Below, in pieces: positions 51,021 to 60,719 of a DNA stretch of 64,000 nt (within the stretch, counting starts at the first letter, position 1; each line of letters opens with the position of its first letter). Position numbers and translations under genes: made by a program. This DNA comes from Ciona intestinalis (taxonomy: Eukaryota; Chordata; Ascidiacea; Phlebobranchia; Cionidae), in NCBI RefSeq assembly GCF_000224145.3, contig NC_020178.2, positions 1,538,100 to 1,602,099 on the forward strand, given 5' to 3'. The notes under the pieces are model-generated. The model searched no databases, was not told the origin of the DNA, and was given only the letters and a program-made list of their open reading frames with translations.

Positions 51021-51893
51021 TTAAGTTGTTTTATAATTTATATGAAGTTCTGGTTTCACATCGCATACAAGCTCAAGAATTCTTTGAATAACTTTGTCCT
51101 TGTTTTCAGTTGCTTCTTGGGCAAGTTTCTTAATTACATCTTCTTGGTGCTTATCCATGCGTGTCTTCACATCATTTCTTGAACCAAGGATCTTGAGAAA
51201 AAGGCAAAATGTGAGAGAAGGAATGTTGAGAAAAAAGAAATTATTTTATAAGTTAAAGTATGTAATTAAAAAGCAATCTGTTAAGTACAGTAGCAGAACA
51301 AATATTTAGGTTGAAAATTTACCACAAAAAACATTACTTTATTGCCAAGAAGTGAAAAAAGCTTAAACAAAGGTAAAACAGAAACACATAGATTATATAA
51401 ATTAAAGTAATTTATTAAAAACATATATTTAATTTAAAATTAAATACCATTTTTTCGCTTTCTTTAAACTTTTGTTCTTCCTCACATTTACATTTCTCTA
51501 TTATTCCTTTTGCTTCTTCTTTGGCTGCCTTTAATTTCCTGGCTTTACCTTTGAGGGAAAAGTGTCTTAGTTATGGAAGTACATAACTACATATGAATTG
51601 GTAAAAATATTAATAAATTGGCTGTTTAAAGTTTTGCGTAAAAAGGTAGAGGGGATTAAAAGAGTGTAGAGTTAAGGGATTATTAAAACTATGTTTTATT
51701 ACAGAAATACCTTCATAGGGGTGTAATATGAATAAATACTTAAGTAATAAATAGCTATGATACGAAGATTTTTGGACTTTACTGTTACGTCCAAAAGTTT
51801 AAAACACTTACATTTTCTCGCCTCAGACACTTTTTCAGAAGCCTTTTTTTCTGCGGCTAAAAGTTGTTGAATTCCTTGGGTTTCACTTGCCAT
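51021..51893 (-). CDS. ATP6V1G1: V-type proton ATPase subunit G, complete
   Basis: Subunit G of the peripheral stalk of the V1 sector, a long coiled coil paired with subunit E that holds the catalytic head against the membrane sector. Exons 51812-51893, 51448-51548 and 51021-51191 join in phase (1, 0) to 117 aa; human G1 has 118. The start [20 protein letters not shown] is nearly identical to the conserved family N-terminus. [17 protein letters not shown] continues the coil, and [20 protein letters not shown] matches the C-terminal box. One small oddity is CKARK in place of the usual RKNRR at the exon 1/2 joint. Upstream, a heat-shock-element-like array lies about 0.9 kb from the start. Confidence 0.96.
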
Positions 51894-52811
51894 TTTTACT
51901 GCAAATTTACAGAATACAAAAGGTAAGTTCTATGGTAATTAACTCTGTATAATAATATAGCGTTTACGAGATTTTATTTTACCAGTATATTAGGTATATG
52001 TGGATATAACCTTGCTGTTTTATGTAACTAGGTATTAAAACTCATATTTAGCAACCAGTAACGAGTTTATAACGCACTAACTAGCCTATAATCGTTGTAA
52101 ATAGTTCATTACGCGGATTTTAAAACTCACTCCCCAATTTCATGTCATATGATGCGTTTATAAGATTTCTATGCCACTAAAAAAGCATAGACGTCTTTTT
52201 CGGAATATATTTGGGGACGAATAACATATTTAATTTACTGAATATCTCTCGACTAAATAAACTACCGTAATACATTTTTACCCCTCAGCAAACTTAAAAC
52301 GAGCTGTAAATTCTCATAATATCTTTAAATGTTTATATACGGACTTTGCTGCCGTTGTATGTGGACATAGATTATATATACAGCTAGTGTTTTGTAAGTA
52401 TATGATAATGTGTTGACAAGCATTGGCGTGTCATACACCTTAACAGCACGTCATACAACCGTTGCAACTTATTCAAATTTAATCTTTATTGAACCATTTC
52501 ATCTGTAAGCAAGTATAACCTTGGATATCTACCACACGCTAAAAGATCGGCTATAAGTGTACGAAGTAAATGTTGCCAAACTATCAATTTAAACCTAACG
52601 TTTAATTTATATTAACAAAAACAAACCAACTCGTTTCGGGTAAAAGTCTGTAAAAATTAACGTATCCGGAACATAAAAGCTATGTGTGTGAGAGTATGTC
52701 TTCACCCCAGCTTGTATAGTGAAAAAATGACAAAAAAATGCGAAATCCGGCCGTTTTAAAGACGAATGCAAAATATTAACCAATCAAAAACAATGATCAT
52801 ACGTCACGATC

Positions 52812-52910
52812 GAACCGTTGCGAAAAAATTCGAACCTTCACGAAACATTTCGAACCTTCTCGAAACAGCATGTCGAACCTTATCGAAACAATATACCGAA
52901 CCTTCTCGAA
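52812..52910. promoter_or_regulatory. Array of five heat-shock-element-like units
   Basis: The pattern GAAnnTTCnnGAA occurs perfectly at 52832-52844, 52852-52864 and 52898-52910, and with one change in the middle triplet at 52812-52824 (GTT) and 52875-52887 (TTA). Spacing is 20-23 bp. Each follows the core CGAACCTTCTCGAA. HSF trimers bind this arrangement (established); binding here is inferred. Confidence 0.6.
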
Positions 52911-53340
52911 TCAATTTTTTGGACTGTATCGAAACGCTACAAGTTTAAAACTAGTTACAATACCACTATTTTTTATTTATTTAATGCTGTTTTTAATCAT
53001 AATGGGATATATTTAAACATATTACATTTAAATATAGCGCCCGCGGTTTACACTACATTGCGTATTGATATTGCATAATATATTCAAGTAACTTCCCGGT
53101 TATCAATTAATAAACCTACAGTTTGTATGACTAACGCGACAACTGTACTGCACCCCGATGGAGTATGGAACAAAAACGCTATAATAATTACAACATTAAA
53201 CTAAAGAGGTTTGGCCAATACGTCAGCAAGTTTCAAATGACTGATTTTACAATTGTATTAGCAAAACTAAGGACACTAATATGTAACCAGTATGTTGGTT
53301 GAAGGACCGGCATTTCTTCGTGCTTGTCTCAACTCTAGTT

Positions 53341-53385
53341 ATGCAAATGAGCCCGCCTCTTGCCCCGCCCCCTGTATTTGATTGG
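53341..53385. promoter_or_regulatory. Octamer + GC box + CCAAT cluster
   Basis: ATGCAAAT at 53341-53348, GCCCGCCTCTTGCCCCGCCC at 53351-53370, and ATTGG (CCAAT on the minus strand) at 53381-53385. This looks like a core promoter or enhancer block. Confidence 0.5.
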
Positions 53386-53435
53386 ACGGTCCAAAAGCTG
53401 GGAATTTACGGAATAATTTTCAGCATTCTAGGTAA

Positions 53436-54041
53436 TTTACGGAACAGCGGAAGGTTTAACGAGCTGTAACTCTTTTGTTTTGTGTAAAATTAACCTAAAA
53501 TTTAACCAATCTGTTTATTTAAATTAACTTTGTTTACTGCCAAAATTTTAGCAAAATCACCATACGGAAACAAGATCTTACTCTAAATATTAAATAAGCC
53601 ATAACTTTATAAAAACATAACAAATTTAAAATATTTTTGTGTCTCTGTAATAATGTTAGTTGGTACTACATTCTGTGGCAGTTTTAGAATTTTTGAAATA
53701 GCGGAACTTAGTTTTTGGCTCTGAAAAATCCGATTTTTAAACAGCTGTAAGTCAAAAAATACAGAAGATGTGCAAACGAAACCAACATTTTTATTATTTT
53801 TATGACTGTATCTATCATAATCAAAAATAAAATAGACCCCTAAAAAATGGCCCAAAATCGAAAAAAACCCTGATGGTACCTTCATGGGTTTTTACGATTT
53901 TTGGCCATTTTTTAGATGTTGATTTTATTTGATAAAATGACAGAGAAAGTTATTAAAATTCCAATAAAGTTGGTCTCGCTTGCACATTCTACATAGTTTA
54001 TGAGTTACAAGCCGTCAAACCTTCCGCTTTTTGTGAAAATC
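53436..54041. repeat. Region bounded by ~26-bp inverted repeats
   Basis: GCGGAAGGTTTAACGAGCTG at the left and the near complement ending in GTCAAACCTTCCGC at the right, about 550 bp apart. Inside, AGCTGTAAGTCA repeats the theme. No coding potential. Confidence 0.55.
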
Positions 54042-54464
54042 AGCAGATTTTTTTGCGGAACACGTCTCTGACGTCATAAGACGGCCAAAATGAAGCCAGT
54101 ATATAATGACGAGAAAGGTGCGTCACCTGAATTGAAAAATGTTATATATTTTTAAGTTTTTTAACTTTTCCAGTACAATGATTTACAATAATTGTATAAG
54201 AGGCTTAAAACCAGCCTCCGCTTGCTTTTTTTATTTGTTTTCTTAAACGAATATTCGCGTTCCAGTCGGCAACAACCGGTCGTTAACTTTATCTTATTTT
54301 TACGTTGTTTAATGTTCATTTTAACAAAAACAAGCACAACACACACAAAATAGTTTGTTTCAATAATATGTTAATTGGTTTTCCGATTAATATTATTCTG
54401 TAGTTAACATTTTAGAACAAAAACAATTGTCTAAAAGTTGCCGATGTATTTTACACTTTTTTTT

Positions 54465-54620
54465 TAAGCGATATGCAAATTAGAGTTGCGACAAGCATTA
54501 AGGGTAAAACAAATCAACCAATCAGAACGCGCTTTGATTTTTTAAACGATATGCAAATTAGGGTTGCGACAAGCATTAAGGGTAAAACTAATCAGCCAAT
54601 CAGAACGCGCTTCGATTGTC
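54465..54620 (+). promoter_or_regulatory. Tandem-duplicated 78-bp octamer/CCAAT promoter module
   Basis: Two copies of a 78-bp unit. Each has ATGCAAAT (54473-54480, 54551-54558), then TTGCGACAAGCATTAAGGGT, then CCAATCAGAACGCGCTT (CCAAT at 54518 and 54596). They end about 305 bp before the first DUSP11-like start codon. Confidence 0.65.
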
Positions 54621-54925
54621 TAAATGCTCACCCCTAGAGTATATTTTTTATCCCAACATAGACATCGTATAACCTTACTCTAAATTGTCCTTAAATTTGA
54701 TTATTTTAAATATAATTTGAATAGTTTTGCAAATAAAAGCGTATTTTGTGATTATAAAAATATATATAATAGTTTAAGCGATGTTTTCATGCTAGATTAC
54801 GTGTTAATTGTGAAATATTAGTTAATGTTTGGCATGGGAAATCACCTTCACCTACACTCCGCTTTTGCGCTTTTGGCTTCACACCCATATTAGGTGCAAC
54901 ACGGGTACTGCTCGACTTTAAAGGT

Positions 54926-55465
54926 ATGTCTGATCTTCGACCTGTACCAGAAGATTGGTTTTGGTATACAAATATGAGTGAAAGGGTAGATGGAACTCGC
55001 CTTGTAGCTATGAAAGTGCCGGTAAATGAAAATATGACGCGGCCAGTTAAAGCAGATGAACGTTTTACCTGCGACGACGTTATTACAGAGGCAAAAAGAA
55101 GAAATATGGAGATTGGATTAGTAATTGACTTGTCCTCTAGCTCATATAAATACTATCACCCTGGTAGTTTTGTTGAAAAGGGAATAAAATACCAAAAATT
55201 ACACGTAAAAGGGCAAATTGTACCAAAGACAGACGTGGTGGCTTCTTTCATAAATTTAGTAAAAACCTTTATATCTGAAAATTTAGAAAATGACCTCGTT
55301 ATTGCTGTTCATTGTTTACATGGTTTAAACAGGTCTGGTTATTTGATTTGCCAATATTTAATACAAGAAAAGGGCTTAGACCCAAACAGTGCTATTGAAA
55401 TATTTAACTCCGCTCGTGGCCATAACATGGAGAGAGAAAAATATCTTAAAAGTTTACTTGGTTAA
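54926..55465 (+). CDS. DUSP11-like RNA phosphatase, short paralogue
   Basis: Dual-specificity-fold phosphatase of the DUSP11 (PIR1) / capping-enzyme triphosphatase branch, which removes phosphates from the 5' end of RNA. A single open frame of 179 aa holds the whole catalytic domain: PVPEDWFWYTNMSERVDG at the start, the general-acid region HVKGQIVPKTDVV, and the P-loop HCLHGLNRSGYLIC with Cys130 and Arg136, then FNSARGHNMEREKYL. It lacks the long basic tail of the next gene. Leu replaces the usual Thr after the catalytic Cys. It is intronless and lies 218 bp upstream of its paralogue on the same strand; the spacer has only an ATTAAA 5 bp past the stop. The start is the first ATG, giving a family-like N-terminus. 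Substrate is inferred. Confidence 0.9.
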   Translation: MSDLRPVPEDWFWYTNMSERVDGTRLVAMKVPVNENMTRPVKADERFTCDDVITEAKRRNMEIGLVIDLSSSSYKYYHPGSFVEKGIKYQKLHVKGQIVPKTDVVASFINLVKTFISENLENDLVIAVHCLHGLNRSGYLICQYLIQEKGLDPNSAIEIFNSARGHNMEREKYLKSLLG

Positions 55466-55683
55466 ATAATTAAAGTGATGAACTAAATTTTAACAAGTTA
55501 TATTTAAGGACTAAACTGTTTATCTGTATTAATTCACTTTTATACAAATCTTTCGTTTTATAAATTACAGCATATTACTCTTGGATTTGCACTTATATCA
55601 TTTCATATCTTGTGCATAACTTGTTCCTTTTATTATTGCAGTGCAATTGACATTGTTTTTTCTTGCTTTAGATTTTAATAATC

Positions 55684-56745
55684 ATGCCAAGAATACCAGA
55701 TAGGTGGCTTGACTATGAAAAGATGGGGCAAGTTATAGAAGGAACTGACATACTTGCTATGAAGGTACCTTTATATGAAGGAATAACCAGAAATCTACCA
55801 AAAAAAGAACATTTTAACTGGAAGATAGCTGTAGACACAGCAGAAGAGAGAGGGCATAGAATTGGGACAGTTGTGGACTTGACATATTCCACAAGATACT
55901 ACCAACCACGTGATTTTACCAACAACGGCATCTCACACCACAAGATATTTGTCCCGGGGCAAATTATACCCCCTCCTAAAGTTGTTTCCGATTTCACCTC
56001 AATTATGAGCAAGTTTGAAAAGAATAAACAAAGCGATAATGAAGTTATTGCCGTGCATTGCACTCATGGTTTAAACCGAACAGGGTACTTGATATGCCGG
56101 TATCTTATTGAAGAAAAGAAGTTCAAACCAAAAGATGCAATCGAGAAATTTAACTCAGCGAGGGGACATAAAATTGAAAGGGAAAATTACCTCAAGGATT
56201 TGATTTCATTAGAAAAAGAGAAACCAGTGAAAACAGAACAATCTCCACAAAAAACTAAAGACAATCCACCAAAACCCAACAACAATTCACAAAAACCCAA
56301 AGTTAGCAAAACTACAGATGAAGTAGATTTAAAATTAAAACATCAAAATAAATTAAAACACAAGCTCAGAAAACCAGACAGGGACGGTTATTTTAGACAC
56401 AATGAACGCCAACAAAACTATTACCACCACCAGCCTTATCCCCAACAATATAAACAACAATGGTATCCTGATTACCACCAAGAGCGATTTAACCAATATA
56501 ACCATCAAGGCCATAACAGGGGTGAATCATGGCGTAAAGAGCCTTTTAATGCTTTCCACAAAAGTTTTCAACAGGCTCCACATTATTCTCATCCCCATGA
56601 ATCAGGCTATAACAGGGGTGAATCACGGCGTAAAGGGCCTTTTAATGCTTTCCAAGAAAGTTTTCAACAGGCTCAACATCATTATCCGCCAAACAGACAA
56701 TGGTCAAATTATTCAAACTGGAATAGAGAATATACAGATTATTAA
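55684..56745 (+). CDS. DUSP11: DUSP11, RNA 5'-triphosphatase, with basic C-terminal tail
   Basis: RNA/RNP-complex-1-interacting phosphatase, which dephosphorylates 5'-triphosphate RNAs and is mainly nuclear (family knowledge). One exon, 353 aa (human canonical form about 330). The catalytic domain covers about residues 1-175: PDRWLDYEKMGQVIEGTD, VPGQIIPPPKVV, and HCTHGLNRTGYLICRYLIEE with Cys126 and Arg132, identical to the vertebrate P-loop. A Lys/Pro/Gln-rich tail follows, with HHQPYPQQYKQQW and an internal duplication of about 32 residues (NRGESWRKEPFNAFHKSFQQ, then NRGESRRKGPFNAFQESFQQ). A pyrimidine tract and AG (TTTTTTCTTGCTTTAG) end 12 bp before the ATG, fitting cis- or trans-splicing to a 5' leader. 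AATAAA follows the stop by about 60 bp. Confidence 0.93.
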   Translation: MPRIPDRWLDYEKMGQVIEGTDILAMKVPLYEGITRNLPKKEHFNWKIAVDTAEERGHRIGTVVDLTYSTRYYQPRDFTNNGISHHKIFVPGQIIPPPKVVSDFTSIMSKFEKNKQSDNEVIAVHCTHGLNRTGYLICRYLIEEKKFKPKDAIEKFNSARGHKIERENYLKDLISLEKEKPVKTEQSPQKTKDNPPKPNNNSQKPKVSKTTDEVDLKLKHQNKLKHKLRKPDRDGYFRHNERQQNYYHHQPYPQQYKQQWYPDYHQERFNQYNHQGHNRGESWRKEPFNAFHKSFQQAPHYSHPHESGYNRGESRRKGPFNAFQESFQQAQHHYPPNRQWSNYSNWNREYTDY

Positions 56746-56807
56746 CAAATATATTTCATGTGTAAGGTCATACTTCGAGATTTTTTTGTGTTGACCCTTT
56801 ACCCCAT

Positions 56808-56813
56808 AATAAA
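56808..56813 (+). terminator. AATAAA poly(A) signal for DUSP11
   Basis: AATAAA 63 bp past the stop codon of the second DUSP11 gene. Confidence 0.65.
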
Positions 56814-57067
56814 TTATTAAAGACACAAAGTTGTTCTTGTTTTATGCAATACAAATTATTTTTTAACTGATATTAAATGAACAAAAAAACGATGCTAGCT
56901 TGTTTTTAATTTTAGTACATTGATCAGCATGCTTTTTGCTGTTTTATAATGCAATAAATTGTTTGATTTTGGTTCAAGTTGCAAAAGTTGTTTGCTTTTC
57001 TGTTGTTTATGGTAGGGTAGCAAGCTGCTACTGAGTTATAACATGGGTGTCTAAGGAGTACTGAAGG

Positions 57068-57347
57068 GCAGAGTCCGTATATAAACAGTTAAAGAGTATA
57101 GAAAATTGTGGATTGTACAAGATTTAAAAAACAAACATAGTAAATTTTACATCTGAATATACAATGTGATCTTTGAAAACAAACAGATGTATATTGTAAG
57201 TCAGAGTCCGTATATTCATGTCATCGGTCGTAAAGTGGGAATAGTTGCATCTTGTTTAAAGCAGAGTCCGTATATAAACATGTTTATATACGTTTATATA
57301 CGTATATATGTTTATATATACGTATATATGTTTATATACGGACTCTG
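57068..57347. repeat. CAGAGTCCGTATATA repeat cluster with perfect 20-bp inverted repeat
   Basis: Copies of CAGAGTCCGTATAT lie near 57068, 57201 and 57262. The last pairs with its exact 20-bp complement ending at 57347; between them is a TATATACGT-rich loop of 46 bp. Related ends occur near 47080-47118 and 52328-52345. Confidence 0.75.
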
Positions 57348-57894
57348 GTTTAAAGGGACTAAATTTTTTCATAAAAGTATGTCAACAAAAAAACAAGCAA
57401 AAATGTTGTTTACTCGATAGACGAAGAAGGCTTCAATTATTTAGGTATATTTAAAATCTGATTTGCTATAGTACTATTTAAAACTCTTTTTTTTTTGTGG
57501 ATCTAAAAGTTTATATTTTCTACCCTGTGCTAGTGCGCTGTTGTTGTTTTTTTTTTATTTGGCAACACTGCAAGTTTAGTATTCTGCCAGAATAATGGTA
57601 GTAATTAATTGGGGTGGCTCTATAAATACATACACGTATTTAATCGATATTTGCGTTTATTTATGCAAATAACTTGGTTGCTTGATAAGTATAAGGTTAA
57701 ACAATGTTTTTTAATATCAAAACATGCGTAACAGTTACATCATAACTTTTAAATAATATAAACCAACACGCGGATAACAATATTTTCACTTGCTTCTTAC
57801 TTTACGTATTTTCTTTATGATCTGTTGCTTATACTAATTTGAGCTACTTTTGACAGATATATTGTAGTTTAACAATTGATATTGTGTGTTAACA

Positions 57895-58648
57895 ATGATT
57901 CGATTCATTTTAATTCAAAACCGAGCTGGTAAAACAAGACTTGCCAAATGGTAAATATATATATTGAACTATTTTCGTAACCTATGTATTTATACAATCT
58001 CTTTCCATACAAAATTGTGTTTTTTCTACACCTTTTGATGTAGAAAAAACACAATTTTTTCTACATCAAAAAAATGAATAACTAATTCTATTCTATATGG
58101 GTGAGGTCCTACAGTGAGACATGCTACGGGACCTGGGATTTAGGCCAGAGTTGGCCCATCACCCCAACATTGTATGTGCACATTCTATTCTATATGGATG
58201 AGGTCCTACAGTGAGGCGCGCCATTGCACATGAGATTGGCTCATTGTCCTTCATTAATCCACAAATAATCAACAGGTACATGCAGTTCGACGATGATGAA
58301 AAACAGAAACTGATCGAAGAAGTTCACGCTGTAGTCACTGTTCGTGACGCAAAACACACAAACTTTGTCGAGTTTCGGAACTTTAAGATTGTGTATCGTC
58401 GCTACGCTGGTCTTTACTTCTGCATATGTGTTGATGTGTCCGACAACAATCTAGCCTGCCTCGAAGCAATCCATAATTTTGTTGAAGTTTTGAACGAGTA
58501 CTTCCACAATGTTTGTGAACTGGATCTTGTGTTTAACTTTTATAAAGTTTACACAGTGGTGGATGAAATGTTCCTTGCTGGTGAGATACGGGAAACAAGC
58601 CAAACTAAGGTCATTCAACAGCTGCTGATGTTGCAGAACTTGGAATAA
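57895..58648 (+). CDS. AP2S1: AP-2 complex subunit sigma, complete
   Basis: Small subunit of the AP-2 clathrin adaptor, which helps recognise dileucine cargo signals at the plasma membrane. Two exons, 57895-57950 and 58276-58648, join within the TGG codon to give 142 aa, the same length as human. The start [19 protein letters not shown] and the long [40 protein letters not shown] and [20 protein letters not shown] stretches are nearly identical to vertebrate AP2S1. The end is [11 protein letters not shown] longer open frame starting inside the intron at 58211 is not the real start. The intron has a perfect 20-bp hairpin and a ~97-bp family unit. Confidence 0.98.
58011..58058. repeat. Perfect 20-bp hairpin in AP2S1 intron
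   Basis: AAAATTGTGTTTTTTCTACA at 58011-58030, an 8-nt loop CCTTTTGA, then the exact complement at 58039-58058. A further TTTTCTACATCAAAA follows. Confidence 0.9.
58085..58220 (-). repeat. ~97-bp family, 1-2 units, AP2S1 intron
   Basis: TCTATTCTATATGGGTGAGG, TCCTACAGTGAGACATGCTA, GGCCAGAGTTGGCCCATCAC, CCCAACATTGTATGTGCACA. The unit ends about 55 bp before the acceptor. Confidence 0.85.
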
Positions 58649-59960
58649 TTAGTCCAACCACTTCAACTATCAACAAATATTATTCTTATATTGTGTTAAC
58701 ATTCATGCCATTTCTTATACTCAAGGCAAAGTTTTAGAATTGTATGTTAGTTTAGGTATAAAAGCAATTCAACTTATTATAATCTGGATTTGAAATGTCT
58801 CCACATTACTGAAACAACATTCCAGTGTATTTTGGCTGAACCATTATTTTAATATTGTTGTAACCAAGCCTGGATTTTGACCAGAACGCCATTTCAGAAA
58901 CTCGATAAAAAAAAGTTTACTTGAATGGCGTTCCGGTAGTTGCGAGACAGTTTAAACCCAGTTTAAAATAAGAAACATATAGTTTCAAAAGCTCTGGTCT
59001 TACGACATAATTATAAGAATAATTTAGTTTTGTGAGACACTTTAAACCAAAACTGCAATACATTTATTTGCTTTGTTATCTGAATTGAGATATAATTCCA
59101 ACGCTCTGGTCCTTCAGTTTTGCTTTTTCTCCATACCAGTCTTGGGAATGTATGTCTTACAATTCAAAATCATATTTCTTTCTTTTAGCGCATTTGATTT
59201 AACATTTAATACTAGTTGCTTAGTTGGGCATTTTAGAGCTTTTTTCGGCTAAAATAATCGGTTTAAATTTAATTTTAAAGCTAATATTACTTGCTGATAG
59301 TCAACCATGTTCAATATTTCATCAACTTATAGTTAGGTGTTGATACTAAAACTTGGTGGTAACTAGTATTGGTTTTGTTATATCCCAATATATGTCATCT
59401 TGTTTTATCTTTAATTTAAATAAAAAAATCCGGCAAAATTTAATATTTGGTAAAATTGAAACTAAAAGCTGGAGTTTTTCGATTGAGTTGTCACTTTATA
59501 AATTGTTGTGCAATTATATCTTATCATACAACAACATAATATATTCCATAAATGTCACTTTATCTTAAATGTAATGTTTCAAATGATTTAAAAATACCTT
59601 AAATAGATGTTTCAACCCAATTAGAATGTATTTATTATGACAATCTGACCAAAACATAGATCATTTTTTGTTTCAATGTTACAATATACCTGTACCTATG
59701 TTTAATGTCATCAGTTTTATTGTAAAACAATTTGTGTAAAAAATTCTCCATGTGTCTATTTTGTTGCTATGTTAAACTGACCAAGTTGTTTAAAATGTTA
59801 ATTTAAATTTCAAATTGCAAAACTTTATGTTGATTCTATCTGTGCTGTCATTTCTATATAAATGTAATACACTATACAAATTACAGAGAAGTTATTATAG
59901 GTAAGGTAGCATTAGGTGGACCTATTATTGCTGTGCCACATGGAAAGTAGAGTTCTTCAG
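58649..59960. other. AP2S1 3' region, AT-rich
   Basis: 3' UTR and AT-rich spacer; AAATAAA near 59416 is a possible distal poly(A) signal. Small frames in it have no support. No gene recognised. Confidence 0.5.
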
Positions 59961-59964
59961 ACTA

Positions 59965-60608
59965 TGGAAGCAGCCATGGGTGTTGGGGTAATGGGCAAAC
60001 TCTATCCTAGAACCCTGGGTGTTGGGGTAATGGGGCAACTCTGGCTTAAATCCCTGGGTGTTGGGGTAATGGGCAACTCTGGCTTAAATCCCTGGGTGTT
60101 GGGGTAATGGGCAACTCTGGCTTAAATCCCTGGGTGTTGGGGTAATGGGGCAACTCTGGCTTAAATCCCTGGGTGTTAGGGTGATGGGTCAACTCTATCC
60201 TAGAACCCTGGGTGTTGGGGTAATGGTGCAACTCTGGCTTAAATCCCTGGGTGTTGGGGTAATGGGCAAACTCTGGCCTAAATCCCTGGGTGTTGGGGTA
60301 ATGGTGCAACTTTGGCTTAAATCCCTGGGTGTTGGGGTAATGGTGCAACTCTGGCTTAAATCCCTGGGTGTTAGGGTAATGGGTCAACTCTGGCCTGAAT
60401 CCCTGGGTGTTAGGGTGATGGGTCAACTCTGGCCTGAATCCCTGGGTGTTAGGGTGATGGGTCAACTCTGGCCTGAATCCCTGGGTGTTAGGGTGATGGG
60501 TCAACTCTGGCCTGAATCCCTGGGTGTTGGGGTAATGGGCAAACTCTGGCTTAAATCCCTGGGTGTTAGGGTGATGGGTCAACTTTGGCCTGAATTCCAG
60601 GTTCTCTA
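59965..60608 (+). repeat. 39-bp minisatellite, about 16 units
   Basis: Units of CCCTGGGTGTTGGGGTAATG and GGCAACTCTGGCTTAAAT, 38-39 bp, with two interleaved variants (GGGGTAATGG and AGGGTGATGG). The unit is a sub-block of the ~97-bp family. Because 39 is divisible by 3 it leaves long open frames on both strands (154 and 188 codons); these are not taken as genes. Confidence 0.92.
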
Positions 60609-60719
60609 ACAAGAATCTTACAAATACAGAATTTCTGTAGAAACGTGATGCTATTGGAACATATTTATTAGGATGAGACCTCTTTTAATGTAAGTATCTA
60701 TTTGCAATTAGTTATTTTA

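Larger units (their letters stand above)
51894..54925. promoter_or_regulatory. Divergent region V-ATPase G / DUSP11-like, rich in promoter motifs
   Basis: 3 kb between divergent genes, almost free of the common repeat families. It holds the heat-shock-like array (52812-52910), an octamer/GC-box/CCAAT cluster (53341-53385), a region bounded by inverted repeats (53436-54041), and a duplicated octamer/CCAAT module (54465-54620). No exon with protein support was found. Confidence 0.6.
56746..57894. other. Spacer DUSP11 / AP2S1
   Basis: DUSP11 3' UTR, then AT-rich sequence with several copies of CAGAGTCCGTATAT including a hairpin (57262-57347), then the AP2S1 upstream region. No gene seen. Confidence 0.6.

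Noticed and set aside
56402-56794. Second frame over the DUSP11 tail
   Set aside because: Out-of-frame shadow made by the repetitive tail.
58211-58275. In-frame ATG upstream of AP2S1 exon 2
   Set aside because: It lies in the intron; the conserved N-terminus is encoded at 57895-57950 and splices in phase.
60046-60612. 188- and 154-codon frames on opposite strands
   Set aside because: Produced by the 39-bp tandem repeat; no start context, splice signal or family similarity. Kept only as a finding about the repeat.
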